From assembly GCF_023330685.1 (NCBI RefSeq), contig NZ_CP097128.1:806001-870000 (forward strand): a stretch of 64,000 nucleotides of DNA, given 5' to 3'. The notes under the pieces are model-generated. The model searched no databases, had not been told where the DNA came from, and saw nothing but the letters and a program-made list of their open reading frames with translations. The stretch comes from Conexibacter sp. DBS9H8 (GTDB lineage: Bacteria > Actinomycetota > Thermoleophilia > Solirubrobacterales > Solirubrobacteraceae). Of this stretch, positions 9,159-18,254 are shown piece after piece; position 1 is the stretch's first letter; every line of letters starts with the position of its first letter. Both the position numbers and the translations under genes were made by a program.

Positions 9159-10663
9159 CGCCGGAACAGGCGGACGTTGCGGTCCCGCGGGGTGCCGGCG
9201 AAGCGGAAGGGACGTCCGCCCTGGGCGTCGAGGTTGGCGAGCTGGCGGCTGACCGACCCGAGCGCGCCGTCGTCGACGTGATCGAGCATCCAGGTGTCGA
9301 GCACGACCCCGCCACCGCTCGTCTCAGAGAGGACGAGCGCGCGGGACTGCTGGGGGAAGTCGATCAGGGAGCTCGTCGTGATCATCCAGTAGCCACCCGC
9401 CGGGCTCGGACGGGCGGCGATCCGGTTGCGGTGCGTGTGCCCGGCGAGGCAGGCGACGACGCGCGGAAAGCGATCCATCACCTCGAGCAGCCGCTCCCCG
9501 CCCTCCGTCGAGCCCGCGAGCGGCTGGTGGGTGACGACGATCACCCACCGGTCTCCGGCGGCGGCGAGTTGCTCGGCCAGCCACGCCGGCTGTCCGGGCA
9601 CCACGAGCCCGCCGGATCCGCCGTCGCGCCGGGTCACGTCGAGGACGACGAGCCGGACGGCGGCCCCGATGTCGCGGACGCCGTCGAGGCGGCCCCCGAC
9701 GGTGGGACTGGGGCGACCGGGGCCGGCCGCGGCCGCCGTCAGGCGGTCGGCGACCGTGAAGGCCAGTTCGGCCCGGGTCGGGTCGGCCCCGACCGTCACC
9801 GTCGGCCCGGCGAGAGCCTGGGCGAGGAAGGCGGCGACGAAGCGCGGGTCCGGTGGGCCGTCCGGGGAGCCGGACGGGTTGAGCCGGAACCCCGCGGGAA
9901 GGTGCAGGTGTGGGGGTGGCTGCCACAAAGCCCGGTCGCCGACCGCCAGTGCCCGGGTGACCGGGGTGGGGACGAGCTCTCCGGCGACGAGGGCGTCGTG
10001 GTCACCGAGGACCGGCACCCACGGCCGGTCGAGCCCGGGGACGCTCAGCGGGGCGACGGCGGCCCGGAGCAGCCCCGGGTGCCGTGGGGCGTCGATGTCG
10101 GGCCGGTAGTAGAACGGGTCGGGGTCGCTGGAGAGCTGCACGCCGTCATAGCCGTCGGGGCCGCTCCCGGGGTGAACCGTGCCGCCGGCGAGGACGGTGA
10201 GCGCGTGGGCGAGCTCGTTGGCCTGGTTGTTGTCGACGAGGTCGCCGCCCTCGATCACGAGCTCCGGCGCGAAGGCCCGGATCGCGTGGACGGCCCCGGC
10301 GAGCACCTGGACGGTGAGCGTCTCCTGGGGGCGGAAGGTCGACTGCAGCGGCGGCCCGAACCGGGCGAGGAACGGCACCCGGGCCGGGGAGGACGCGTCG
10401 AGGACGTGGGCGTCGGTGAGGTGGGCGATCCGCGCCAGTGCCGCGCCGACCGGGCGGGCCGGGCCGAGCTCGACCCGGGCCCGCAGGGGCTCTCCCGGCC
10501 CGACCTGCAACTGCCCGGTGCCCGGGTCGACCCACGTCGAGGCGAGCGTCGACCCGTCGGCGGCGGGCCGGCGGGGGCTCCCACAGCCGGTGAGGAGGAG
10601 GGCGCCCGCGCCGCCGGCGGCGGCGAGCAGCGCCTCACGCCGGTTCAACCGCCGGGCGGTCAT
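9146..10663 (-). CDS. Tat-exported lipoprotein metallophosphoesterase
   Basis: The 505-residue protein starts with a twin-arginine-like region, RRLNRREALLAAAGG, and a lipobox (LLTGC), so it is probably exported folded and lipid-anchored outside. The calcineurin-type metal site is complete: LTDAHV (DxH), IEGGDLVD (GDxxD), VPVLGDHDA (GDHD, usually GNHD), VVTHQPL and LAGHTHRN. Size and the Tat signal match the actinobacterial family modelled as TIGR03767 (PPA1498 type), to my recollection. The substrate is unknown; phosphodiesters or phospholipids of the envelope are possible. Its gene overlaps the end of the ABC permease gene by 4 bases, suggesting a shared job. Confidence 0.85.
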   Translation of the reverse strand: MTARRLNRREALLAAAGGAGALLLTGCGSPRRPAADGSTLASTWVDPGTGQLQVGPGEPLRARVELGPARPVGAALARIAHLTDAHVLDASSPARVPFLARFGPPLQSTFRPQETLTVQVLAGAVHAIRAFAPELVIEGGDLVDNNQANELAHALTVLAGGTVHPGSGPDGYDGVQLSSDPDPFYYRPDIDAPRHPGLLRAAVAPLSVPGLDRPWVPVLGDHDALVAGELVPTPVTRALAVGDRALWQPPPHLHLPAGFRLNPSGSPDGPPDPRFVAAFLAQALAGPTVTVGADPTRAELAFTVADRLTAAAAGPGRPSPTVGGRLDGVRDIGAAVRLVVLDVTRRDGGSGGLVVPGQPAWLAEQLAAAGDRWVIVVTHQPLAGSTEGGERLLEVMDRFPRVVACLAGHTHRNRIAARPSPAGGYWMITTSSLIDFPQQSRALVLSETSGGGVVLDTWMLDHVDDGALGSVSRQLANLDAQGGRPFRFAGTPRDRNVRLFRRAVA

Positions 10664-12969
10664 CGGGCGAGCCCGGCGAGGACGGGTTCAGCGAGGGCGC
10701 GGCGGGTCACCGCCCACACGGCGATCGCGCCGGCGAGCGCGAGGCCGGCGAGGACGGCGAGCACGTCAACCCGGGTGGGCGCGAGATCGAGGGAGGCATA
10801 GCCGGCGGCGAGGCGGGCGAGTGCGGGTCCGAGCAGCCACGCCTCCGCGAGCACCCCGAGGGCGGCGGCCGGAGCGATCAGGGTGACGACGGCGCCGCTG
10901 AGCAGACGCGCGATCGCGCCGGGGCTCGCTCCGCAGGCCCGCAGGACCGCCACGGTTGAGCGGCGTTCCTGCACCGTCAGCGCGCAGGCCTGCAGGAGCG
11001 CGTAGAGACAGACGAGCCCGTCGAGGACGGCGACGGCGCGGAGGATCGTCGTGAGGACCGCCACGAGCGGCGCGCCGCGGGCGACCGCGCCGGCGGTGAG
11101 GGTGGGCGGAAACCCGATCCGGCGCATCTCCGCCGACACGGTGGCCGTCGACGCACGCGGGGCCAGCAGCACGGCGATCTGCTCGGGGGCGGCCGGGTCG
11201 GCGCGCAGCAGGACCGCGGCCGGCAGGTAGGCGACGAGCCCCTCATAGGCGAGTGAGTTGACGGTGCCGGAGACCCGCAGGTCAAGTTGACGGCCAGAGG
11301 GAAGCTCCAGCAGCAGCGCCGAGCCCGGGGCGAGCCCGAGCGCGTCGGCGAGCCCGACCCCGACCTCCGCCTGATCGGCGCCATGGGGGCGCCGGCCAGC
11401 GGCGAGCGGTGGCGCCTCAAAGCGACTGAGCTGGCGGGGGTAGGCGACGACGTCAACGAGCTCCCCGAGCTCGTAGGCATCGACGGCGGTCAGCTCATAA
11501 CGCGGTTCGGCGGCGGCCACCCCGGGCAGCCGGGCGATCCGGGCGGCTGCCGCCGCCGGTGCGGCGGCAGTGAGCTCATAGCGCTTGCCCAGCTCCTGGG
11601 GGTCGGTCTCCAGCGAGCTGAGCGTTCCGGCGAGGGCGATCATCAACAGGATGAACGCGGTCGAGCTGGCGAGCATCGCCACGGTTGCCACGAGCCGGGC
11701 CGGGCGGGCGGCGACGAGTCGCACGCCGAGCCCGGTCAGGCCGCCGCCCCCACGGGCAGGCCAGGGGAACCGCGGCCGGGAGGTGGCGACGTCGGTGCCG
11801 CGCAGCAGGCCGATCACCGGCCCGCGCGTCACCCGCCAGGCCGGCCAGGCGGCGCCGAGGACCGGGACGGCGACGCTGAGGGCCCAGGACCCGAGCAGCG
11901 GCAGGATCAGCCCGGCCCCGGGCGCCGGCTCGTTGAGCAGTGACAGGAGACGTCCGCTCGCCCCATGGGTGGCGAGAAAGCCGGCGAGCGTCCCGACCGT
12001 CGCCGCCGGGACCGCGACGAGCGCCACCTCCAGGCCCTGGCCGGCCGCCAGCGCCCACCGGCCCGCCCCGAGCGCCCGGCGGATCCCGATCGACCGCAGC
12101 CGTCGCTGCACCTCCGCGCGAGCGGCGGCGCCGAGCATCACCGCCGCGGTGACGAGGGCGATCACCGACAGCGCGACGAGCAGGTCGATGACGAGGCCCG
12201 CCGCCTGGCTGATGAGAACCTGCACGCCGGCGCGGGTGGAGAACTTCAGGCCGCGCAGCCCGTAGCTCTCATCCCGCGCCTGGACGAGCACCTCATCGAC
12301 GAGCCGGGGGTCGCGCAGCCACACCTCGGCGAAGTTGACCGGACCGACCGTCGGGATGCCGAAGCGGGCGACGAGCTGGGCGCGGGTGAGGTAGAAGCGG
12401 GGAGCGCCGAGGGGATAGCCGACGTCGTCAGGCCCCTCGGCGTAGCCGACGACCCGCTCGGGACCGAGGCCGCGAACGTCCAGCTCGTCCCCGATCGCGA
12501 TCCCCCACGCCTGGGCCCAGGCGGTCTCGACGAGGACGTCGGGCGCCCCGCCGGCCGGCAGGCGGTGGCCGGCGACGACGGCGAACCCCTGGCGCCGGCC
12601 CGGTCCGAGGACCTCGGCGACCGCCGTCCCGGAACGGTGGGCGCCGAAGCGGACCCCGACGCTCGTGATCTCGCTGCGCAGCGCAAAGCCGGAGACGTCG
12701 GGCAGGGCGGCGAGCTTGGCGGCGACGGTCCGCGCGCTCTCCGGGTCAAAGCGGATGATCAGGTCGCCGAGGTCGGCGCGCGCGCTCGCCCGGGCAAAGC
12801 CGCCGCCGAGCCCGTCGGTGATGACGACGGCGGCCGACAGCATCGCGGCGGCAAGCAGGACCCCAGCGGCGGTGAACAGCGCCCGCCGGGGTGAGCGGGC
12901 AAGCATCCGCAGGGCGTCGCCGAAGCGCCGGCGCCGCCCGCGGGAGCCGCCGCCCGGCGTGGCGCTCAC
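10660..12969 (-). CDS. FtsX/MacB-type ABC transporter permease
   Basis: The 769-residue protein has an N-terminal membrane segment (near residues 35-55), a large extracytoplasmic domain of about 200 residues, three membrane helices around 255-380, then a second half (anchor near 425-445, domain, three helices near 640-765). This double FtsX layout is that of lipoprotein-releasing or peptide/lipid-extruding permeases that work by mechanotransmission. It pairs with the ATPase encoded just upstream (4-base overlap) and the metallophosphoesterase downstream. Cargo is unknown. Confidence 0.88.
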   Translation of the reverse strand: MSATPGGGSRGRRRRFGDALRMLARSPRRALFTAAGVLLAAAMLSAAVVITDGLGGGFARASARADLGDLIIRFDPESARTVAAKLAALPDVSGFALRSEITSVGVRFGAHRSGTAVAEVLGPGRRQGFAVVAGHRLPAGGAPDVLVETAWAQAWGIAIGDELDVRGLGPERVVGYAEGPDDVGYPLGAPRFYLTRAQLVARFGIPTVGPVNFAEVWLRDPRLVDEVLVQARDESYGLRGLKFSTRAGVQVLISQAAGLVIDLLVALSVIALVTAAVMLGAAARAEVQRRLRSIGIRRALGAGRWALAAGQGLEVALVAVPAATVGTLAGFLATHGASGRLLSLLNEPAPGAGLILPLLGSWALSVAVPVLGAAWPAWRVTRGPVIGLLRGTDVATSRPRFPWPARGGGGLTGLGVRLVAARPARLVATVAMLASSTAFILLMIALAGTLSSLETDPQELGKRYELTAAAPAAAAARIARLPGVAAAEPRYELTAVDAYELGELVDVVAYPRQLSRFEAPPLAAGRRPHGADQAEVGVGLADALGLAPGSALLLELPSGRQLDLRVSGTVNSLAYEGLVAYLPAAVLLRADPAAPEQIAVLLAPRASTATVSAEMRRIGFPPTLTAGAVARGAPLVAVLTTILRAVAVLDGLVCLYALLQACALTVQERRSTVAVLRACGASPGAIARLLSGAVVTLIAPAAALGVLAEAWLLGPALARLAAGYASLDLAPTRVDVLAVLAGLALAGAIAVWAVTRRALAEPVLAGLAR

Positions 12970-13649
12970 CGCCGCTGCGCTCCCGCGCCTGCGCCGACGA
13001 GCTCGCCGTCCTCGAGGGTGAGGACGCGGTCGGCGATCGCCGCCGCCTCCGGCTCGTGGGTGACGAGCAGGACCGCCCGGCCCGTCATGTGCGCCAGCAG
13101 TTCGAGCACGGTCGCCCCGTTGGCGGCGTCGAGGCTGCCGGTCGGCTCGTCGGCGAGGATCACCTCCGGGTCGTTGACGAGCGCCCGGGCGATCGCAAAG
13201 CGCTGCTGCTCACCCCCGGAGAGCTCGTGGGGGCGGTGCGCGGCGACCGCACGGAGGCCGAGCTCGTCGATCAACGCCTCAGCCCGGCGGACCCCGCCGG
13301 CAGGGGCGCCGGGGAGGCGGGTGGGAACGAGCACGTTCTCGCGCCCGCTCAGCTCGTCGATGAGCTGGAACTGCTGGAAGACGAAGCCGATGTGACCCAG
13401 CCGGATCCGGTCCTGGGCGCGGGCGCGGGCGCCCGTCAGCCGCTCCCCGGCGATCGTGATCTCCCCCTCGTCGGGAGGGTCGAGGCCGCCGAGGAGGTGC
13501 AGAAGGGTCGACTTGCCGCTGCCGGAGCGGCCGAGCACGGCGACGACCTCACCGGCGTCGACGGACAGGTTGACGCCGGAGAGGACCCGACGGGCGGCAC
13601 GACCCGTCCCGACGGCCTTGACGAGTCCTCGCGCCTCGATGACGGCCAC
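12966..13649 (-). CDS. LolD/MacB-type ABC transporter ATP-binding protein
   Basis: This is a 227-residue nucleotide-binding domain with Walker [12 protein letters not shown] (near residue 40), Q-loop [10 protein letters not shown], signature [15 protein letters not shown], Walker [13 protein letters not shown] and the switch His in VLLVTHEP. It energises the FtsX-type permease. The GTG at 13649 is supported by a TAGAGT box 6 bases upstream (minus strand, 13656-13661), so this promoter should drive ATPase, permease and phosphoesterase as one leaderless transcript. Confidence 0.92.
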   Translation of the reverse strand: MAVIEARGLVKAVGTGRAARRVLSGVNLSVDAGEVVAVLGRSGSGKSTLLHLLGGLDPPDEGEITIAGERLTGARARAQDRIRLGHIGFVFQQFQLIDELSGRENVLVPTRLPGAPAGGVRRAEALIDELGLRAVAAHRPHELSGGEQQRFAIARALVNDPEVILADEPTGSLDAANGATVLELLAHMTGRAVLLVTHEPEAAAIADRVLTLEDGELVGAGAGAQRR

Positions 13650-13655
13650 GACCAG

Positions 13656-13661
13656 ACTCTA
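13656..13661 (-). promoter_or_regulatory. -10 box of the ABC transporter operon
   Basis: On the minus strand TAGAGT ends 6 bases before the GTG at 13649, the leaderless arrangement seen repeatedly here. Confidence 0.45.
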
Positions 13662-14099
13662 CGGTGTGCTCGTGTCGCGCCTGGACGAGAGTCGGAGGAC
13701 GGCGCTGAGGGCGAACAGCCCCGCGGTGAGCACAAGCCAGCGCAGCAGATACCCCTGTTCGCGGATCCCGCTCAGCTGCTCGGCCGTGTGGGCGCCGAAG
13801 CCGAGCACGGTCGGGAAGGTGGCGAGCAGGACGAGTCCCGAGATGAGGGCGGGGACGCGCAGGAACACGGCAAGGTGGGGGTGGAGTCGCCCGATGCTGT
13901 GGCGGTCCAGCAGGCTGTAGAGCGGCAGGGCGACGAGGTCGTGCAACAGGACCGCGGCGGCGAACCAGATGAGGACCGACATCAGATCCCCCGGGCGCTG
14001 GGTCCAGCCGATCACCGCCGCGGCGGCGATCGCCAGGCACGCCGCGCTGAGGAGCAGATGCCCGGGGCCGGCGCCGTAGCGGCGCCACAGGGCCCTCAC
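13659..14099 (-). CDS. Small integral membrane protein of unknown function
   Basis: About 146 residues with four hydrophobic segments (HLLLSAACLAIAAAAVIGW; LMSVLIWFAAAVLLHDLVAL; VPALISGLVLLATFPTVLGF; LVLTAGLFALSAVL). The GTG at 14099 overlaps the oxidoreductase stop codon (GTGA), so it is probably coupled to that gene and may be a membrane partner of it. HDLVALPLYSLLDRH and the HLAVF segment supply histidines, but I see no heme-binding pattern I would trust. No family recognised. Confidence 0.7.
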   Translation of the reverse strand: MRALWRRYGAGPGHLLLSAACLAIAAAAVIGWTQRPGDLMSVLIWFAAAVLLHDLVALPLYSLLDRHSIGRLHPHLAVFLRVPALISGLVLLATFPTVLGFGAHTAEQLSGIREQGYLLRWLVLTAGLFALSAVLRLSSRRDTSTP

Positions 14100-15349
14100 G
14101 CCGGCTCCGGCTGGAAGTGGATCGATCGCACCCACTTGGTGCAGTGCACGCCCGGGACCGCCGGGCCGATCACCCGGGCGGGGAAGCCATGGTCGAGGTC
14201 GAGGGGCACTCCATTGACGGCGAGGGCGAGCAGGGTGCGCGGGTCGGCCACCTCCTCGTGGCCGAGCGTCGCCTGCCCGTAGGTGCCCGGGGCGACCGAC
14301 ACGGAGGTGGCGCTGAGGCGGCCGTGGGCGCCGGTGAGGGCAGCCAGGTCAGCGAGCGCCACCCCGGTCCAGCGCTGGGTCGTCGACCAGCCCTCGACGC
14401 AGGCGATCGGCAGGTCGTAGGTGTGCTGGGGGAGGGCGAGCAGCTCCGCGCGGCTGAGGGTCACCGAGCGCGGGCCACTCACCGTCAGGCGCCAGTCGGC
14501 CCCGAGCAGCCGGGCCGCCGACAGGCCGCTCTGGGCCCAGGTTCGGTTGACCTGGAAGCCGAGCGGTCCGGACCGGTGGGCGCCGCGCGGGAGCAGGAAG
14601 GCGAGGGGGCGCAGCGGTCCGCCGAGTGAATCGCCGACCCCCTGGAGGAGCAGGATCACCGAGGCGGCCCCGACGGCGCCGAACAGGGCGCGCCGCGGCA
14701 TCGTCGGCGCGCTCGGGTTGGGCGCGACGAGCGGGTGCTCCGGCCGGGGCGCGGCCCCCGGGCCGACGACGGCCGCGAGCTCCTCCCGGGTCGCCAGCGA
14801 GCGGCGCATCGTCGAGAACTTCACGCCGACGTGGAAGATGAGGGCGCCGATGAACACCCAGCCGCCGTAGTAGTGGGCCTGGGGGAAGGAGAACGGGAAG
14901 GCGTACCAGTACTGGATGTCGAGGATGCCGGTGGCGAACTCGAACAGCGCGCCGCCGACGAGCAGGGCGAGGCTGAGGCGCTCGAGGACGTGGGCGGGGC
15001 TGCGCACCGGCGGCCACTCGAACAGCTTCGGGATGACCGACCACAGCTTGACGAGCACGACCGGGAAGAGGGCGAGCCCGAGTGAGACGTGGACGCCCTG
15101 GGTGAGCGCGTACAGCCAGCTCGGCGAGGTCGGCCACCCGAACAGGTAGATGTCGAGCGGCCCGTGGATGTTGCGGCCGAGCGCGTTGGCGCCCAGTCCG
15201 GGCTGGTAGGCGTCGTTGGAGAGCAGCCCGGTGATCGCGACGACCGGCAGGCCGATGAGCAGGACGAGGCCGAGGATCGCCGTCAGCTGCGGGGAGCGCA
15301 GCGGGCTGCGCCAGAACGTCGGCCGGAACGGTCCGGGTGGGGGCGACAT
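14096..15349 (-). CDS. Membrane molybdopterin-dependent oxidoreductase (sulfite-oxidase fold) with cytochrome-b-like helices
   Basis: Roughly 417 residues. The first half has four or five membrane helices with histidines (YALTQGVHVSLGLALFPVVLVKLW, HVGVKFSTMRRSL), resembling a b-type cytochrome. A further anchor precedes the molybdopterin domain, which has RTWAQSGLSAARLL, LPQHTYDLPIACVEGWSTTQRWTGVAL with the cysteine that ligates molybdenum in this fold, and ends with CTKWVRSIHFQPEPA. It probably oxidises or reduces a small substrate outside the membrane and passes electrons through the fused heme part. Starts at 15394, 15370 and 15349 are all possible; repeats at 15380-15407 argue against the first. 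The substrate is not predictable. Confidence 0.85.
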   Translation of the reverse strand: MSPPPGPFRPTFWRSPLRSPQLTAILGLVLLIGLPVVAITGLLSNDAYQPGLGANALGRNIHGPLDIYLFGWPTSPSWLYALTQGVHVSLGLALFPVVLVKLWSVIPKLFEWPPVRSPAHVLERLSLALLVGGALFEFATGILDIQYWYAFPFSFPQAHYYGGWVFIGALIFHVGVKFSTMRRSLATREELAAVVGPGAAPRPEHPLVAPNPSAPTMPRRALFGAVGAASVILLLQGVGDSLGGPLRPLAFLLPRGAHRSGPLGFQVNRTWAQSGLSAARLLGADWRLTVSGPRSVTLSRAELLALPQHTYDLPIACVEGWSTTQRWTGVALADLAALTGAHGRLSATSVSVAPGTYGQATLGHEEVADPRTLLALAVNGVPLDLDHGFPARVIGPAVPGVHCTKWVRSIHFQPEPA

Positions 15350-15379
15350 GTCAGACAGTCGAGGGGGCATCGCGCCTGA

Positions 15380-15439
15380 GCCTGTCAGGTGCACGGCGGC
15401 CTGTCAGCGGCCCGCGGGCCGCTGTTTCTCTTTCGTAAG
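15380..15439. promoter_or_regulatory. Divergent regulatory region with direct repeats and a CTTTCGTAAG motif
   Basis: GCCTGTCAG occurs twice, at 15380-15388 and 15399-15407, 19 bases apart. CTTTCGTAAG lies at 15430-15439, and the identical 10-mer occurs once more, at 41949-41958, in front of the other redox cluster. The region separates the oxidoreductase (minus) and DUF2064 (plus) genes, so these are candidate response-regulator sites. Confidence 0.4.
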
Positions 15440-15459
15440 AACTCATCCGTTCAATCGGC

Positions 15460-16104
15460 GTGGTGAGCCCAACGCTGATCGTCCTGGCCAAGGAGCCGCT
15501 GCCCGGCCAGGTCAAGACCCGGTTGTGCCCTCCCTGCCGGCCCGAGGATGCCGCCCGCCTCGCCGGGGCCGCCCTCACCGACACGCTCACCACGGTGAGG
15601 GCAACGTCCGCGACCGACCGCGTGCTCGTCTTCGCCGGCGATCCGCACCCGTGGCTCGTCCCCGGCGTTCGCTCGCTGCCCCAGCGCGGCGGCGGTCTCG
15701 GCGAACGTCTCCAGGCCGCCTTCGACGACGTCGGTTCGCCGGCGCTGCTGATCGGCATGGACACCCCCCAGGTCACCCGCGCCCAGCTCGACCGTGCCCT
15801 CGCCGCGCTCGCGCAGGCGGACGCGGTGATCGGACCGACCGAGGACGGCGGCTACTGGTGCATCGGCCTGGCCAGGCCGGCGCCGGGGGCCTTTGCCGGC
15901 GTTCCGATGAGTACGGCGACGACGTGTGCGCGCCAGCTCGACCGCCTCGCCGCGCTCGGCCTGACCGTCTCGATCCAGGACCGGCTGCGTGACGTCGACA
16001 CCTTCGCCGACGCTGAGACCGTTGCCGCCGAGACGCCCGGATCGCGCTTTGGCGCCTGCTTCGACGCGGTGCTCGGGGCGTTGATGACGGGACCGAGTCG
16101 TTGA
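15460..16104 (+). CDS. DUF2064/TIGR04282-type GT-A glycosyltransferase
   Basis: A 214-residue nucleotidyl/glycosyltransferase-like GT-A protein: LIVLAKEPLPGQVKTRLCPP, a start typical of DUF2064, then LPQRGGGLGERLQAAFDD, LLIGMDTPQ (the DxD-like position) and GPTEDGGYWCIGLARP. Database models call such proteins arsenosugar biosynthesis glycosyltransferases, but that function is established only in other gene contexts. GTG codons at 15460 and 15463 are both usable; the latter has TTCAAT 7 bases before it. It is the first gene of a three-gene coupled string with a methyltransferase and a membrane glycosyltransferase. Confidence 0.82.
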   Translation: MVSPTLIVLAKEPLPGQVKTRLCPPCRPEDAARLAGAALTDTLTTVRATSATDRVLVFAGDPHPWLVPGVRSLPQRGGGLGERLQAAFDDVGSPALLIGMDTPQVTRAQLDRALAALAQADAVIGPTEDGGYWCIGLARPAPGAFAGVPMSTATTCARQLDRLAALGLTVSIQDRLRDVDTFADAETVAAETPGSRFGACFDAVLGALMTGPSR

Positions 16105-16745
16105 GCGTGGAGGCCGCCCTCGACCTGTTCGAACGGGCCCTGCGCGGGCCCGTCCCCCTGCAGGTCCGCTTCAGTGACGGCCACCTGGCCGCGCTGCCGG
16201 TCGCCCGCTACCTCGCCGCCGCGGACACGGCCGAACGGCGCCTGCTCGCGGGCGTACGTGGACCGGTGCTCGATGTCGGCTGCGGGCCGGGCCGCCACCT
16301 GCGCGCCCTCGCGGACGTCGGCGTCCCGGGGCTCGGGGTCGACCTCAGCCCGGTCGCGGTCGCGCTCGCCCGCGCTCGCGGAGTTGAGGCGGCCGTCGCC
16401 GACATCTTCGGCGAGATCCCCCACGCCGGGGTGTGGGCGACGGCCCTCGTGCTCGACGGAAGCATCGGCATCGGCGGGGATCCCCAACGGCTGCTGCGCC
16501 GCCTCGCCGAGCTGCTCGCCGGCGACGGTGAGGTCCTCATCGAACTCGATCCGCGCCCCGTTCGGAGCACGGCGACCCGCGCCCGGATCGAGGCGGACGG
16601 ACGCACGAGCGGCTGGTTCGCCTGGGCCCAGGTCTCGGAGGGACACATCACCGACCTGGCCGGGGCGGCCGGCTTCAGCGTCGAACGGAGCTGGCGGTGC
16701 GGCGAGCGATGCTTCGCCTCCCTGCGCCGGACCGGCGCGGGCTGA
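16101..16745 (+). CDS. Class I SAM-dependent methyltransferase
   Basis: The 214-residue protein has motif I VLDVGCGPGRHLRAL (near residue 55), the acidic GVDLSPVAVALARARG loop and VAVADIFGEIP-like motif II, then a motif around LLAGDGEVLIELDPRP. The first 45 residues (LDLFERALRGPVPLQVRFSDG) are a cap seen in methyltransferases of this cluster type. It lacks the conserved cysteines of ArsM arsenite methyltransferases. TTG at 16101 overlaps the DUF2064 stop (TTGA). It likely methylates a sugar or lipid intermediate; the substrate is inferred only from neighbours. Confidence 0.8.
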   Translation: MSVEAALDLFERALRGPVPLQVRFSDGHLAALPVARYLAAADTAERRLLAGVRGPVLDVGCGPGRHLRALADVGVPGLGVDLSPVAVALARARGVEAAVADIFGEIPHAGVWATALVLDGSIGIGGDPQRLLRRLAELLAGDGEVLIELDPRPVRSTATRARIEADGRTSGWFAWAQVSEGHITDLAGAAGFSVERSWRCGERCFASLRRTGAG

Positions 16746-18222
16746 GCGTCAGGCTCAGTCGCGCCCTCGCGCTCGCCCTCGCCGCCGTCCCCGTCCTCGT
16801 CTGCGTCGGGCTGGCGAGCCGGCGGCTCGGCTACCCCTACGAGCTCGACTGGCTCGAGAGCGGCACCGTCGAGCTCGTCCAGCGCGTCCTCGACGGGCGC
16901 GGGCTGTATGCCCCGCCGAGCCTCCGCTACGTCGGCTTCACCTACACCCCGCTCTACAGCTACCTCGGGGCGGCGGTCGCCGCGATCATCGGCAACGGCT
17001 TCCTCGCGCTGCGTCTCATCTCCTTCACCGCCTCCCTCGGCGCCATCGCCGTCGTCGGCGTCTACGTCCGTGACGTCACCGGCGACCGGGTCGCGGGGGC
17101 GCTCGCCGCCGGCCTGTTCGCCGCCACCGACAGCCTCACCGGCTGGTTCTTCGACGTCGCCCGCCTCGACGCCCTGTTCGTCGCCCTCGCTCTCGTGACG
17201 TTGTGGCGGGGGCGCCGAATGGAGACGGCGTGGGCGGGTGCGGGGGTCGGCGTCCTCGGATTCCTCGCGTTCTTCACCAAGCAGATCGGCTTGGTGACGG
17301 TCGTGCCGGCCCTGCTGCTCCTGCTCCCCTGGCGCCCGCGGGCGGCGCTGTCGGCGCTGCTCGTCCTCGGTCTCCTCGTGGGGGTCTCCACCCTCGCCTT
17401 CAACGCCGCCACCGACGGGTGGTATCGCTACTACGTCGTCGCCGAGCTCGCCGGCCAGCCGACCATCCCCCAGTTGCGCTGGCAGTTCTGGAGCGTCGAC
17501 CTGTTCAGCCACCTGCACTGGCTGACGGGACTGCTCGGGCTCGGCGGCCTCGCCGCCCTGCCCGCCCTCGGCCGCCGCCGCCCGGATCGGGAGCGGCTCG
17601 GGAGATGGCTCTATGACCTCGGCGCCGTCGGCGGGCTGCTCGCCACCGCCTGGCTCTCCCGCGTCCACAGCGGCGGCTATCTCAACGTGCTGATCCCCGC
17701 CTACGCGGCCGCCGCCGGCCTGGGGGGGATCGCCGTCGCCGCGCTGCGCCGCCGCGCCGGCGTCGCCGGCACCCTGATCGCCGTCGCCCTCATCGGCCTG
17801 CAGTACCGCAGCCTGCTCGCGGACACGTCCGCCGCGCTGCCGAGCGCGGCGGACGAGCGGGCCGGGCGGGAGCTGATGGCCGCCCCGGTCCGGTGCTCAT
17901 CCTCGATCACCCGTGGTATGGCACGCTCGCCGGAAAAGGGAGCTTCGCCCAGGCCGACGGGATCAAGGAGGTGCTGCGCTCACAAGCCCCGCGCGGCGCC
18001 CGGGTGCTGCGCCGCTCCCTCGCCGGGGCGCTCATCCGAGACCACATCCAGGCGGTCGTCCTCGACTTCGCGCCGCCGGCCTGGCTCGCCGGCCAGCTCG
18101 CCGCGCACTTCCGGCACGTCCCGGGCACGATCACCGCGACGCCGCTTGAGCCGCCCGTCGACCTCCGCGGCGCCCCGACCGATCTCTATCTACGCAGGCA
18201 GATTCCCCTCCGCGGCCGGTGA
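16697..18222 (+). pseudogene. Membrane glycosyltransferase (GT39/87-like), broken by a one-base frameshift
   Basis: The 5' part encodes about 395 residues with some nine to ten membrane helices and an early YPYELDWLESGTVELVQRVLDGR loop like the catalytic loop of lipid-linked-sugar glycosyltransferases; ARLDALFVALALVTLWRG and FFTKQIGLV follow. Near 17887 the reading frame changes: GRELMAAP continues naturally as VLILDHPWYGTLAGKG in the -1 frame and ends at 18222. One G missing from the run at 17887-17888 restores a single protein of about 508 residues. In the annotated frame the sequence after this point is nonsense-like. It starts inside the methyltransferase gene. Either a recent mutation or a base-calling error. 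Confidence 0.78.
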
Positions 18223-18229
18223 TCTGGCC

Positions 18230-18250
18230 TACACTCGCGGGCCAAAGGAG
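18230..18250 (+). promoter_or_regulatory. -10 box and ribosome binding site of the GH3 gene
   Basis: TACACT (18230-18235) is followed by AAAGGAG (18244-18250), four bases before ATG 18255. This fixes the start of the glucosidase and rules out the upstream in-frame codon at 18219. Confidence 0.5.
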
Positions 18251-18254
18251 AGAG

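Noticed and set aside
15460..16745. Arsenosugar biosynthesis genes
   Set aside because: The family name of DUF2064 proteins suggests it, but the methyltransferase lacks ArsM cysteines and no radical-SAM partner is present.
17880..17893. Programmed -1 frameshift
   Set aside because: No slippery heptamer, pseudoknot or other stimulatory element is recognisable; a base loss or read error is simpler.
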